DNA of 64,000 nt. It comes from GCA-2686295 sp964402995. Lineage in GTDB: Archaea; Nanobdellota; Nanobdellia; Woesearchaeales; GCA-2686295. The notes under the pieces were generated by a model. That model was not told where the DNA came from and made no database searches. It saw only the letters and a program-made list of their open reading frames with translations. Made by a program: the position numbers and the translations under genes. The stretch lies in the NCBI GenBank assembly GCA_964402995.1, contig CAYOEA010000005.1:1-64000 (forward strand), given 5' to 3'. Positions within the stretch are counted from its first letter, which is position 1. Every line of letters starts with the position of its first letter. Shown here one piece after another: positions 1-8,546 of the stretch.

Positions 1-22
1 AGTACTTTTGCATAATAGGATA

Positions 23-42
23 CCTCACCTTTCAAGGTGAGG
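23..42. repeat. Perfect 8-bp hairpin near left edge
   Basis: The bases at 23-30 (CCTCACCT) and 35-42 (AGGTGAGG) form a perfect inverted repeat around a four-base loop. It lies beyond the 3' end of the ATPase operon, which is read on the minus strand, so it may end or stabilise that transcript; the T-run expected just after an intrinsic terminator is not there. The geometry (even stem, tetraloop) does not fit a tRNA anticodon arm. Confidence 0.45.
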
Positions 43-112
43 AGGTTCATTTTAAAAATATTATTTGTTCTATTATAAAAAAGTTGATATTATTCTTTTT
101 TTTAGTTTGGTT

Positions 113-262
113 TTATTTAGAGTTTTGTAAATACCAAATAACTACAAAAACTAAGAAACCAGCAATTAAAAGAAGAAATGATATGTATTGAGCATAGATA
201 ATTAAGGGACCATAATTTACTTCGTTTTTAGAATCAATATTTAGTTTAGGTCTTTCTTTCAT
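113..262 (-). CDS. 49-residue single-span membrane protein at the end of the ATPase operon
   Basis: This small gene starts inside the stop of atpD: the two share the four bases ATGA (259-262), the usual sign of translational coupling. The protein begins MKERPKLNIDSKNEVNYGPL, then has one hydrophobic span at about residues 20-44 and ends with a short polar tail. The charged N-terminus followed by a single span suggests a small bitopic membrane protein. I recognise no family. Its coupling to the central-stalk subunit D gene makes an accessory, assembly or regulatory role with the ATPase plausible, but this is inferred only from position. Its reading frame runs the whole length without a break. 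Confidence 0.65.
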   Translation of the reverse strand: MKERPKLNIDSKNEVNYGPLIIYAQYISFLLLIAGFLVFVVIWYLQNSK

Positions 263-867
263 GCTGATAGTTTTTCTTTGATTATTTTAAGTCTTGTGAA
301 ATTTTCCCTTTCTTGTTCACTTAAGACGAACTGAATCTCATCATGAAACTTTTGAAGTTTTGGAATTTGAATGTTTTCCAAAGAATTTACTCTTCGTTTA
401 ATTTTTTTAATTTCATCACCAAGAATTCTAATAGCTTGTTCTTTACTTGAAAGAGAAATTATTTGAGAAAGTAAATCTTGAAACTCTGATCTGGCTTGAG
501 CTAAGAGTGGACTGTTCTCATAAGTGTTAAATTCATTTTTCTTTTTTTCAACTTGAATTTCTGGAATTTTAACACCCATCATATTTTTAGTAGAACTTTC
601 TAAAGTGAAATTTGGTTTAGTAGCATAACTAACTGCTTTACTGACAAAAATTCCTGAGTATGCAATATCTAATACTAAAGTATTGTAAACACTTTTAGTC
701 TTAGAATTAAGATTACCTTTACTTTTACTATAGTCTTTAATTAATTTAAAGAACTCTCCAATAAGAAAATCTTGCTTTTTCTTAAGCAAATTATGTCCTT
801 TCTTAGCTAGTACGATCTTTTTCTTAAGTTCTAGTAATGATGACCTAGTAGGTGAAATTTGTGTCAT
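259..867 (-). CDS. atpD: A/V-type ATPase subunit D (central stalk)
   Basis: A 202-residue, highly charged, mostly helical protein at the usual place for subunit D, directly after the B subunit gene. The N-terminal SPTRSSLLELKKKIVLAKKG stretch is typical of the family (the P-T-R-x-x-L-x-x-L-K/R pattern), and the rest is heptad-rich, as expected for the long coiled coil that turns inside the A3B3 ring and passes torque to the c-ring. Length matches the family (about 200-220). It overlaps the next small gene by four bases. Nothing unusual is seen. Confidence 0.93.
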   Translation of the reverse strand: MTQISPTRSSLLELKKKIVLAKKGHNLLKKKQDFLIGEFFKLIKDYSKSKGNLNSKTKSVYNTLVLDIAYSGIFVSKAVSYATKPNFTLESSTKNMMGVKIPEIQVEKKKNEFNTYENSPLLAQARSEFQDLLSQIISLSSKEQAIRILGDEIKKIKRRVNSLENIQIPKLQKFHDEIQFVLSEQERENFTRLKIIKEKLSA

Positions 868-908
868 TTTTTATTTTGTTTAGTTATGCTAGTTTTTTAT
901 TTTTTTGC

Positions 909-2264
909 TTATTTCTTTGGAAGATATTTCTTAATCATTTCAGGTTTAACTTTCTTAAGTTCATTCTTAGGGATAATAGTTAGTAATTTCCAACCAATAT
1001 CTAAAGTTTGATCGATTGAACGATTAGTGTAAAAACCTTGATTAACAAATTCATTTTCAAATTCTTCAGCGAATTCTAAGTATGAAAGATCTCTTTGACT
1101 AAGAGCAGATTTTCCAACAACAGCTGCTAAATCTCTAAGTTCTTTACCAGTAGCGTAAGCCGCATAAAGCTGATCTGCAATTGCACTTGCATCTTCTCTA
1201 ACTTGTCCACTACCAACTTTAAGTCTTGAAAGACTTCCAAGAATATTAATTGGAGGATTCATACTGTTTTTGAATAAGCCTCTATCCATAAGTATTTGAC
1301 CTTCAGTAATATAACCAGTTAAATCAGGAACAGGATGAGTTTTATCATCTGCAGGCATAGTCAGAATTGGAACTTGAGTTACAGAACCGTTTGATGTGGA
1401 AATTTTCCCAGCACGCTCATAAATAGTTGCAAGATCTGTATACATGTAACCAGGGTATCCTCTTCTTCCAGGAACTTCTTGCCTTGCTGCACCAATTTCA
1501 CGAAGAGATTCGCAATAATTTGTAACGTCAGTGAAAATAACAAGCACATGCATGTCACGTTCGAAAGCTAAATATTCTGCAGTAGTAAGTGCGATTCTTG
1601 GAGTCATAATTCTAGCAACAGAAGGATCGCTTGCAAGATTTAAGTAAAGAACAGTGTTCTTTAAAGAACCAGTTTTCTTAAATTCATCTTTGAAGAAATC
1701 AGCTTCTGCTTGAGTAATTCCCATGGCTGCAAAAACAACTGCGAATTCTTTACCATCTAAAACTTTAGCTTGTCTTGCAATTTGAGCTGCAAGTTTGTTA
1801 TAAGGAAGACCAGATAGCGCAAAGATAGGAATTTTTTGACCTCTAACAATTGGCATCATACAATCAATAGTTGAAATACCTGTTTGAATAAATTCGTCAG
1901 GTTGAATTCTAGCAACTGGATTAATAGGTTCACCATTAACATCTTTGAACTTTTCAGGATTATGCATTAAACCATCAATAGGATTACCCATACCATCAAA
2001 GATTCTGCCAAGCATTTTTTTGTTTACACCAAGCTTTGCAGTTTCACCTTTGAATTTAACTTTAATTTTATCAGTGGAAATACCTTGAGTACCTTCAAAA
2101 ACTTGAACAACTGCTCTGTTTTCATGAATATCAAGAACTTGACCATTAATTACTCGACCATTATCAAGAGTAATTTCAACTAGTTCTTTGAATGCAACAT
2201 TTTCAATGTTTTCAATTACCAAAAGAGGTCCTCTGATTGATTTTGCTTTTTTGTATACTTTCAT
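909..2264 (-). CDS. atpB: A/V-type ATPase non-catalytic subunit B
   Basis: A 451-residue protein with the subunit B pattern: N-terminal beta barrel (RGPLLVIENIENVAFKELVE), a central RecA-like nucleotide domain without a full Walker A lysine motif (IFALSGLPYNKLAAQIARQA), the ARQEVPGRRGYPGYMYTDLA segment near residue 265, and a helical C-terminal domain ending KKYLPKK. In the soluble head it alternates with subunit A in a hexamer and lines the non-catalytic sites. A Shine-Dalgarno-like AGAGG lies just upstream of the ATG, after the atpA stop nine bases away. Length is normal. Confidence 0.96.
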   Translation of the reverse strand: MKVYKKAKSIRGPLLVIENIENVAFKELVEITLDNGRVINGQVLDIHENRAVVQVFEGTQGISTDKIKVKFKGETAKLGVNKKMLGRIFDGMGNPIDGLMHNPEKFKDVNGEPINPVARIQPDEFIQTGISTIDCMMPIVRGQKIPIFALSGLPYNKLAAQIARQAKVLDGKEFAVVFAAMGITQAEADFFKDEFKKTGSLKNTVLYLNLASDPSVARIMTPRIALTTAEYLAFERDMHVLVIFTDVTNYCESLREIGAARQEVPGRRGYPGYMYTDLATIYERAGKISTSNGSVTQVPILTMPADDKTHPVPDLTGYITEGQILMDRGLFKNSMNPPINILGSLSRLKVGSGQVREDASAIADQLYAAYATGKELRDLAAVVGKSALSQRDLSYLEFAEEFENEFVNQGFYTNRSIDQTLDIGWKLLTIIPKNELKKVKPEMIKKYLPKK

Positions 2265-2273
2265 TTTAAACCT

Positions 2274-4007
2274 CTAGATCTCCTTAAAATAAGATTTAAT
2301 CTTTTTGTTAAGATTTTCAAGTTCTGCTTTGAACTTTTCATTGTCAACATATTTCATTAAACCTATTTCTTCAACAACTTTTGAATTTTCAATAGATTCA
2401 ATTTTAACATCTTCATTTTCTTTAACTTTTGAAAGTCCAAGATTGTAAAACGTTAAAATATTTTCAACCATTAAGAATTGTTTCTTTATAGGACAGTACA
2501 TATCTTGTTTATCAAATGCATTTTGTTGTAAGATATCTTCTCTAACTAATCTTGCAACAAGTAAAGTAAATTGTTCTTCTAATGGAAGAGAATCTTTACC
2601 AACTAACTGTGCGATTTCATTTAATTCAGATTCTTTTTGAAGAAGTTGAACTAAAGCTTTACGACTGTCGCCCCAATTATCATTTACATTTTTATTAAAC
2701 CATTCATCAGTTTGTTCTGTGTATAATGAATAAGATTGAAGCCAGTTAATAGCCCAGTAATGTCGCTTTGCAGCAAGGCTAGAATCAAGAGCCCAAAAGA
2801 CTTTAGTAATTTTAAGAGTGTTTTGAGTTACTGGCTCGGAGAAGTCTCCACCAGCAGGACTGACAGCCCCAATAACAGTAATTGAACCAGGATTCTTAGC
2901 TAAAGTTTTAACTTTCCCTGCACGTTCATAAAACTGAGCAATTCTAGTTCCAAGATAAGCAGGATAACCTTCTTCTCCTGGCATCTCTTCTAATCTTCCT
3001 GAGATTTCTCTCATTGCTTCAGCCCATCTACTTGTAGAATCTGCCATAACAGCAACATCATAACCTTGATCTCTGTAATATTCTGCGATAGTCATTCCTG
3101 TATAAACACTAGCTTCTCTAGCAGCTACAGGCATGTTTGAAGTATTTGCAATAAGAACTGTTCTATCCATAAGAGGTTTTCCAGTTTTTGGATCTTTAAG
3201 TTCAGGGAATTCTGAAAGAACTTCAGTCATTTCATTTCCACGTTCTCCACAACCAACATACACAATGATTTGAGCGTCACACCATTTTGCAATTGCTTGT
3301 TGAGTAACAGTTTTTCCACAACCAAATGGACCAGGAATAGCACACTGTCCACCTTTGATAGTTGGAAAGAAAAAGTCATAAACTCTTTGACCAGTAATTA
3401 AAGGAACACTAATACTTTCTTTGTTAATATAAGGTCTTGGTATTTTAACAGGCCATTTTTGTTTCATACAAACATTAGTCTTGTTAACAACTGCAACAGT
3501 TTCACTAACAGTATATTTACCTTTGTTAATTTTTGAAACTTTACCATTAATTCCTAAAGGAACCAATATTTTATGTTTAATTAAACTAGTTTCTTGAACT
3601 TCACCAACGATTTGGCCTTCTGACACAGTGTCTCCAACTTTAATAAGTGGTTTAAAGTCCCATTTTTTATCTTCATCAAGAGCATTAACTTGAATACCGC
3701 GTGAGATAAAACTACCAGATTTAGCTTGGATTTTATCAAGAGGTCTTTGAACTCCATCATACATGCTAGTAAGTAATCCAGGTCCAAGTTCTACACTTAA
3801 AGGTTCTTCAGTATTATCAACTGGCTCGCCAGGTAAAAGTCCATCAGTTTCCTCATAGACTTGAATAACACTTAAGTCATCAATGATTTCAATAATTTCT
3901 CCAAGTAAACGTTCGTCTCCAACAAAGACTACATCGTTAACTTTTGCATTTTTAACATTTCTAGCCCTTACAACAGGACCGGATATTTGTACAATTTTTC
4001 CGCTCAT
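2274..4007 (-). CDS. atpA: A/V-type ATPase catalytic subunit A
   Basis: 577 residues. The Walker A loop reads GPFGCGKTV (near residue 225), followed by the catalytic GCGERGNEMTEVLSEFPEL segment and the SRWAEAMREISGRLEEMPGE motif. The bulge (non-homologous) region before the P-loop, typical of V/A-type A subunits, is present. It hydrolyses or makes ATP in the A3B3 head. The P-loop carries cysteine where many archaeal enzymes have serine or alanine; the same cysteine is seen in eukaryotic V-ATPases, where it allows redox control, so that is possible here. No intein interrupts the gene, unlike some A subunit genes. Confidence 0.97.
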   Translation of the reverse strand: MSGKIVQISGPVVRARNVKNAKVNDVVFVGDERLLGEIIEIIDDLSVIQVYEETDGLLPGEPVDNTEEPLSVELGPGLLTSMYDGVQRPLDKIQAKSGSFISRGIQVNALDEDKKWDFKPLIKVGDTVSEGQIVGEVQETSLIKHKILVPLGINGKVSKINKGKYTVSETVAVVNKTNVCMKQKWPVKIPRPYINKESISVPLITGQRVYDFFFPTIKGGQCAIPGPFGCGKTVTQQAIAKWCDAQIIVYVGCGERGNEMTEVLSEFPELKDPKTGKPLMDRTVLIANTSNMPVAAREASVYTGMTIAEYYRDQGYDVAVMADSTSRWAEAMREISGRLEEMPGEEGYPAYLGTRIAQFYERAGKVKTLAKNPGSITVIGAVSPAGGDFSEPVTQNTLKITKVFWALDSSLAAKRHYWAINWLQSYSLYTEQTDEWFNKNVNDNWGDSRKALVQLLQKESELNEIAQLVGKDSLPLEEQFTLLVARLVREDILQQNAFDKQDMYCPIKKQFLMVENILTFYNLGLSKVKENEDVKIESIENSKVVEEIGLMKYVDNEKFKAELENLNKKIKSYFKEI

Positions 4008-4030
4008 TTTAGTCTCTCTTAATCTCTCAT

Positions 4031-4321
4031 TTAAAATTTAATACTTGCACCTATGGTGTCTTTCATTATTTTTTCAACAAATTGATCGTCACTTTTTTCT
4101 TTGAATCGATCAGGAATTTTGATTATTATTTTTGAAGTTTTAATTAAATCTTCAACTAATTTGAATAATTCTTCATCAATCATAACAACATCGTGTTCTG
4201 CATTATGAATTAGTTTTATAATATCTTCAAGGGGAGTGCTAGTTCTAACTTCATGGACATCTTTAACTCCGCAAAGACCAAAACCAATGATTGAATTAGT
4301 CATTCCAATTAGTGTAATCAT
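4031..4321 (-). CDS. atpF: A/V-type ATPase subunit F
   Basis: 96 residues with the small Rossmann-like fold pattern of subunit F: an opening strand followed by IIGFGLCGVKDVHEV, then VVMIDEELFKLVEDLIKT and a closing IPDR segment. It binds subunit D in the central stalk. It lies between subunit C and subunit A in the standard archaeal order, and overlaps the C gene by four bases, which indicates coupled translation. Length fits the family (about 100). Confidence 0.92.
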   Translation of the reverse strand: MITLIGMTNSIIGFGLCGVKDVHEVRTSTPLEDIIKLIHNAEHDVVMIDEELFKLVEDLIKTSKIIIKIPDRFKEKSDDQFVEKIMKDTIGASIKF

Positions 4322-5367
4322 ATAATGTGCCCCTCAATATCTTTTGGTTCAAATTTTTCATTAATTAGTTTAAGTACAATTCTAAGATTTTTGAATTCAT
4401 TTCTTCCAAGAATATAGAATGAAACAAATTGGCTTAGACCTAAAGGTTCTGTTTTTGAGATTTTTATTCCAAAGTCTTTTAATGATTTGTAAAGACCTTG
4501 AACAATGTCCTTAGGTGAGTAAGCATCTGCAATATATTTTTCTACATAAGTTCCTTGCAGTGCTGATACAACTTCTTTAATTGAAGAAGTATTTTTTAGA
4601 TTATCAAGTCTTACTTTGTCAAATGATCCTCCATTCATGAAATGAGTATAATTTTCAAGAAGATAAGTTGCTTGATTAATATTATGAATGTCAATAAGTC
4701 TGTTAACTAATTGTTTTAAAACAGAATTACCCATAGTTGCATTTCTAAGCTTTGCATAATACTCTGCATTAATTGCTTGTTCAAATGCTTGAAGTTCGCC
4801 TTTTTTAATGTCATCAGCAAATTTGTCAATTACTTTTCCGTATTGAGTAGTTCTGAATGATTGGATTAATTCATCAATGGTCATAGTTTCTACATCAGTT
4901 AGAAATTTTGCTCCTTTAACTTCGATGAACAAATCAGATACAACATGTCTTTTATAGTATTTATTAGTTTTACTTCTAATAGCAGTTAACATGTACTCAA
5001 AGCCTTCTCTTGATTTTAGTAAGTAAAAGAATTTTTTGTAATTACTCGGTGTGTAACGAATGATTTTTTTAAGATAGTAAAGATATTTTCTTCTAAGTTC
5101 TTTTTGAACAAGTTCTTCACTAAAGTCGCTATCAATTAATTTAAGAAGTTCAGTATTTTTTCTTTCTTCAATAATTAAGATTGCTTCTTTGTACCCTTTA
5201 TGTGCAAGATCTTTAATTTCTTTATCAGATAGAAATTTTGATTTTGCAGCTCTAAGTCTAGAAGCGCCATATACGAAAGGAATTATTTTAAATGCAGGAT
5301 ATAGAATAATCCCTACTAAAACAACGACTAACGCGATTCCTCCAACTAATATTGTTACTGGGTCCAT
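4318..5367 (-). CDS. atpC: A/V-type ATPase subunit C with an N-terminal membrane anchor
   Basis: 349 residues. From about residue 36 it follows subunit C/d, the socket joining the central stalk to the c-ring: VYGASRLRAAKSKFLSDKEI corresponds to the usual R-x-R-A-x-x-S/K-x-L-L start, and the three-lobed helical remainder is of normal length. Unusually, it is preceded by about 30 very hydrophobic residues (TILVGGIALVVVLVGIILYP), which look like a transmembrane anchor rather than part of the soluble fold. The gene overlaps atpE by 13 bases and atpF by four. Identification rests on order and the C-subunit pattern. Confidence 0.88.
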   Translation of the reverse strand: MDPVTILVGGIALVVVLVGIILYPAFKIIPFVYGASRLRAAKSKFLSDKEIKDLAHKGYKEAILIIEERKNTELLKLIDSDFSEELVQKELRRKYLYYLKKIIRYTPSNYKKFFYLLKSREGFEYMLTAIRSKTNKYYKRHVVSDLFIEVKGAKFLTDVETMTIDELIQSFRTTQYGKVIDKFADDIKKGELQAFEQAINAEYYAKLRNATMGNSVLKQLVNRLIDIHNINQATYLLENYTHFMNGGSFDKVRLDNLKNTSSIKEVVSALQGTYVEKYIADAYSPKDIVQGLYKSLKDFGIKISKTEPLGLSQFVSFYILGRNEFKNLRIVLKLINEKFEPKDIEGHII

Positions 5368-5885
5368 AATTCTTTGTTTAAAATTTCTTCAATTTTATCA
5401 GTGTTATTAACTAGTAAAGTTTTAAGATCAAATTCTAATTCAAAATTTTGTTTAACAATTCCAATAACTTTAGGTTCATTAAGAATAGATTTAGCTTTAG
5501 GAATTTTCACGACTTTAGGAATGTGAAATTCTTTAATTTTTTCTTGCTTGCTCAGATTAGTCATAACTTGTTTTATGATTTTAGGATCTGATCCAAGTTT
5601 TTCTAAAACTTTGTCCATAATTTTTTTGTGAACTTCTTTTTTTGCATGAAGAATTTTGTGTTCTTGTTCAAGCTCAAAGTTGTTGGTTCTCTCTTTTTCT
5701 AATTCTAAAAGAGTTTGTTGTTTTTGATTTTCAATTTTGTCTATTTCTTGTTTTACTATAAGATTGCTATCTCTATCTAACTCAAGTTTTTTAGCTTCAA
5801 ATTCATTTTTGATAGCTAAAATCTTTTTTTGAGATTCGCTTTCTATAACACTAACGATGTGTTTTGTATTATCAACAATTAACAA
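5355..5885 (-). CDS. atpE: A/V-type ATPase subunit E (peripheral stalk)
   Basis: 176 residues: a long charged helix (about 1-95, rich in E, K, Q and with LEKERTNNFELEQEHKILHA) followed by a smaller alpha/beta part, the layout of subunit E. With subunit H it forms the peripheral stalk that holds the head still against the membrane part. It sits between the c-ring gene and subunit C, the standard place. Sequence conservation in this subunit is low, so order in the operon carries much of the weight. Confidence 0.85.
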   Translation of the reverse strand: MLIVDNTKHIVSVIESESQKKILAIKNEFEAKKLELDRDSNLIVKQEIDKIENQKQQTLLELEKERTNNFELEQEHKILHAKKEVHKKIMDKVLEKLGSDPKIIKQVMTNLSKQEKIKEFHIPKVVKIPKAKSILNEPKVIGIVKQNFELEFDLKTLLVNNTDKIEEILNKELWTQ

Positions 5886-5902
5886 TTTTTTTCACCTAAC
5901 TC

Positions 5903-6133
5903 CTATGCTGCGAAAACAAACATCAGTAAGATTGCGATAACGAATCCATAGATTGCTTGTGTTTCTGGAAGTGCTGCGAATACCATCATTTTTCCTAGAA
6001 GACTTTGATCTTCTGCTGTTGCGCCTGCTGCTGCTGCGGAAGCAATACCTTGCCCTACGCCAGAACCTGCTGCTGCAAGTCCAATTGCAAGACCTGCTCC
6101 GATTGCGATTAATCCAAGTGTTTCAACTGCCAT
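5903..6133 (-). CDS. atpK: A/V-type ATPase c-ring subunit K (proteolipid), Na+-type ligand set
   Basis: A 76-residue two-helix hairpin, glycine/alanine-rich in helix 1 and with the ion-binding carboxylate in helix 2 (ALPETQAIYGFVIAILL, E57). Helix 1 contains GSGVGQGIA with Q28, and T58 follows the glutamate. Q in helix 1 plus E-S/T in helix 2 is the ligand pattern of Na+-driven c-rings such as that of Ilyobacter (Q32, E65, S66), so sodium coupling is plausible. One hairpin per carboxylate, not the doubled form with half the sites, argues that the ring could serve ATP synthesis. A strong GGAGGA precedes the ATG, in keeping with the high copy number of this subunit. Confidence 0.95.
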   Translation of the reverse strand: MAVETLGLIAIGAGLAIGLAAAGSGVGQGIASAAAAGATAEDQSLLGKMMVFAALPETQAIYGFVIAILLMFVFAA

Positions 6134-6234
6134 TTTTTTTGTTTCCTCCGATTTGTTTTTTTATTTAATTTTTTGTTTATTTTTTGTTATTACTTTTTTT
6201 GTAATTATGATTTTGTGATTTTTGTTTTGTGTTT

Positions 6235-8067
6235 CTAAAATGAATCATTAACTTTATTAGGTGAGTATTCTTTGAAGTTTTCATTACTAGTTTCGTAAAA
6301 CTGTGAAAAAAATTCAATGTAATGCAATCTGACTGAATGAACGCTACTACCTAAAATGTTTAACGCGAAATTGAATAAGTGACCAAAAATTACAACTAAT
6401 ATAAATAGTAAGATTCCAATGTATGGAATGCTTAAAAATAATTTTGCGATAATATTAATTCCGAGTGAAATTCCGCCTGTAGCTAAACAAAGCGCGAGTA
6501 ATCTTGCATAACTAAACCAAGTTCCTGCAAAACCAGTAATATCCATAAGACCCATGATTTTATTTTTACTTACAAAAATTCCAACTGCGATTCCTAAACT
6601 AATATAACCTGCAAGTGAGTTTCCTGTAACTAATAATGCACCGCCTGCTTGAAGTAACCAAATAGGAAGGTCAGTTAAAACAATGTGCATAGGATTTCTT
6701 TTTTTAATTGCAAGGAATGCATCTAATAATAATCCGATGTTTAAGTGGACTAAACCAATTACTAATGCAATTATTAAAACCAGTTTAGCATTAACAAAAG
6801 GATCAAATAATAATGGTTTTATTTTGATTAAATTTCCAAAGAATGAACCAAATAACCAACCAAATATGATGGTCGAAATCGAACTAGTAAAAAATATTAT
6901 TCCTGCATCTTTTAAGATTTTATGATAAGCAGTTGCTTTTGAAATCATGAATATTGATAGAATCATAAGCATTAATCCATAGCCAATATCTGAGAACATA
7001 AATCCAAAGAAAATAGGTAGGAAAAATGAAATGTAAATAGTAGGATCTAAACTGCCATACTTTGGAAGTCCAAACATTTTAGTTACAAACTCGTATCTTT
7101 TAGTATACCAATTATTTTTCAAAGCAACTGGAATATCACTTTCAAGGTTTTCTTCTTCAATAGTAACTTTAATTGGTAATTTTTTTAGCTTTGCTAAATT
7201 AATTTTAGGAATGTAAGCTTGAAGAAAAAATGTTTTATCTGTTTTAATAGCAGAACTAGTAATAGCATATCTTTCTTTAAACATTGAAAGATTATTTAGT
7301 GCAATAAAAATAGTTGTGTAATGTTTGTTTGCAATTGCTGCAACTTTCTTATCAAGTTGGTTGAATTTTGTCTCGTAAAATTTAATTTTTTTATTAGCAT
7401 ACTTAAGATCTGCTTTAGTGCTAGTATGAATATTAGGCAAGGATATAATACTATTATAGGTATTTTGTTTAACTATGTTTAAAACTTCTTTTTTATCTTT
7501 TTTTAAACCTTGAATTAAGAAGAAATCATTTTTAGAAACAATATTTAGTTTTAGATGAGTTAATTTTTTTTCTAAAGAAATAATTTTTTTCTTGTTAAGA
7601 ATTCTTTGTCTTACTAACAAAATAAAATTATGTTCGTTTTCTTCAATATGACTTGGCAATAAATCAAAAGGAACTTTGTTGAATAATGTTATTCTTTCTT
7701 CGTAAGATTTAGTTTTTTCTTTTATATAATTAATATCTGTGATGTGTGCGTAAAGATCGGAATAAATTTCTTTTTTTAATTTGTTAACAATGTTTAAATC
7801 TTGTTTTAGATTAGGATTGATGGGGTTTGGATCAGAACTATGTTTCTTAATATAATGTTTTAATTGATCTTTCATCCATTTAAGTTCAAGTATTTTGCTT
7901 GCAATTCTTTCTTGAATGGGAAGACTAGTATCTTTTTTTACTGATTCTTGTTCTGATTCTAAAGATTTAATATGTAAGCAATTAAATTTGTGAAGATTGT
8001 CTAAAATACTTTGTTTTTCTTTTTGAAGTCCAAAGATATTAATTCTTAAAAGTTTTTTAATTGCCAT
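6235..8067 (-). CDS. atpI: A/V-type ATPase subunit I/a (membrane stator)
   Basis: 610 residues: a cytoplasmic N-terminal half (about 1-340, charged and partly coiled coil) and a C-terminal half with several membrane segments. The join has the family's PKYGSLDPTIYISFFLPIFF region and then FGFMFSDIGYGLMLMILSIF, matching the conserved F-F-G-x-M-x-x-D-x-G-Y-G motif. The ARLLALCLATGGISLGINII segment carries the arginine that faces the c-ring carboxylate. It forms the two half-channels for the ion and anchors the peripheral stalks. Length is slightly under the usual 620-680. Confidence 0.94.
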   Translation of the reverse strand: MAIKKLLRINIFGLQKEKQSILDNLHKFNCLHIKSLESEQESVKKDTSLPIQERIASKILELKWMKDQLKHYIKKHSSDPNPINPNLKQDLNIVNKLKKEIYSDLYAHITDINYIKEKTKSYEERITLFNKVPFDLLPSHIEENEHNFILLVRQRILNKKKIISLEKKLTHLKLNIVSKNDFFLIQGLKKDKKEVLNIVKQNTYNSIISLPNIHTSTKADLKYANKKIKFYETKFNQLDKKVAAIANKHYTTIFIALNNLSMFKERYAITSSAIKTDKTFFLQAYIPKINLAKLKKLPIKVTIEEENLESDIPVALKNNWYTKRYEFVTKMFGLPKYGSLDPTIYISFFLPIFFGFMFSDIGYGLMLMILSIFMISKATAYHKILKDAGIIFFTSSISTIIFGWLFGSFFGNLIKIKPLLFDPFVNAKLVLIIALVIGLVHLNIGLLLDAFLAIKKRNPMHIVLTDLPIWLLQAGGALLVTGNSLAGYISLGIAVGIFVSKNKIMGLMDITGFAGTWFSYARLLALCLATGGISLGINIIAKLFLSIPYIGILLFILVVIFGHLFNFALNILGSSVHSVRLHYIEFFSQFYETSNENFKEYSPNKVNDSF

Positions 8068-8070
8068 TAT

Positions 8071-8379
8071 CTAATTCACAGTAATTTTTGCTAAAATTTT
8101 TTTGATTGTTGCATCTATTTTTTTATTGGATAGATTTTCGAGGCGGTCGACCTCAGAAGTTGTTTTCTTTTCAATCTTTTCAAAATTATTTTTAAGTTCT
8201 AATTCTTTAGATTCTATTATTTTTTTAAGATCGTCCTTAGCTTCTTGAATTCTAGCTTTCTCATTATTTGAATTGTTTTCAATGATTTCTTTTAAAGCTA
8301 AATCGCACTTTTTTTGAGTTTTCTCAATCTCTTTCTTAGCGTTTTTTTCAACTAATAAAATATTGTTAATTATTTTCAT
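8071..8379 (-). CDS. atpH: A/V-type ATPase subunit H (peripheral stalk helix)
   Basis: 102 residues, almost entirely charged heptad sequence (KNAKKEIEKTQKKCDLALKE onward), as expected for the coiled-coil H/G subunit that pairs with E in the peripheral stalk. It is the first gene of the operon and ends three bases before atpI. Such short coiled coils are hard to assign by sequence alone; the position at the head of an H-I-K-E-C-F-A-B-D operon is the main evidence. Confidence 0.78.
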   Translation of the reverse strand: MKIINNILLVEKNAKKEIEKTQKKCDLALKEIIENNSNNEKARIQEAKDDLKKIIESKELELKNNFEKIEKKTTSEVDRLENLSNKKIDATIKKILAKITVN

Positions 8380-8409
8380 TTTTTATCGAAGAATGCAGTG
8401 TTCTAATTC

Positions 8410-8422
8410 TATTTAAAAATAT
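8410..8422 (-). promoter_or_regulatory. Probable promoter of the ATPase operon
   Basis: On the minus strand an ATTTTTAAATAG TATA-like element lies about 35 bases before the atpH start. It would put transcription start near 8388, giving a leader of about ten bases. The gap shared with the divergent ppsA gene is only 167 bases. Confidence 0.45.
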
Positions 8423-8491
8423 GTTCTTTTTTTTAAGCTTAATATAGTAGTTTATTCTTAAGTAAAATGAGTTGTTATTTTGTTTTTGTTT

Positions 8492-8507
8492 CGAAAGATT
8501 TATATAA
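8492..8507 (+). promoter_or_regulatory. ppsA promoter (BRE/TATA)
   Basis: CGAAAGATTTATATAA has the archaeal layout of a purine-rich BRE followed by a TATA box. Transcription would start near 8527-8532, so the mRNA would keep the GAGG ribosome-binding site at 8535-8538, eight bases before the ATG. Confidence 0.6.
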
Positions 8508-8546
8508 GTTAAAAGTGTTTTTTTAAATTAAAAAGAGGTTGATTTT

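Noticed and set aside
1..60. Possible 23S rRNA or tRNA fragment at the left edge (AGTACTTTTGCATAATAGGA resembles a conserved 23S segment; the following hairpin resembles an anticodon arm).
   Set aside because: The similarity stops after about 20 bases, the stem has an even length with a four-base loop that does not fit a tRNA, and a protein operon starts right after.
2274..4007. Intein in atpA (also considered in pyrG and infB).
   Set aside because: Lengths are normal and the conserved motifs run without interruption.
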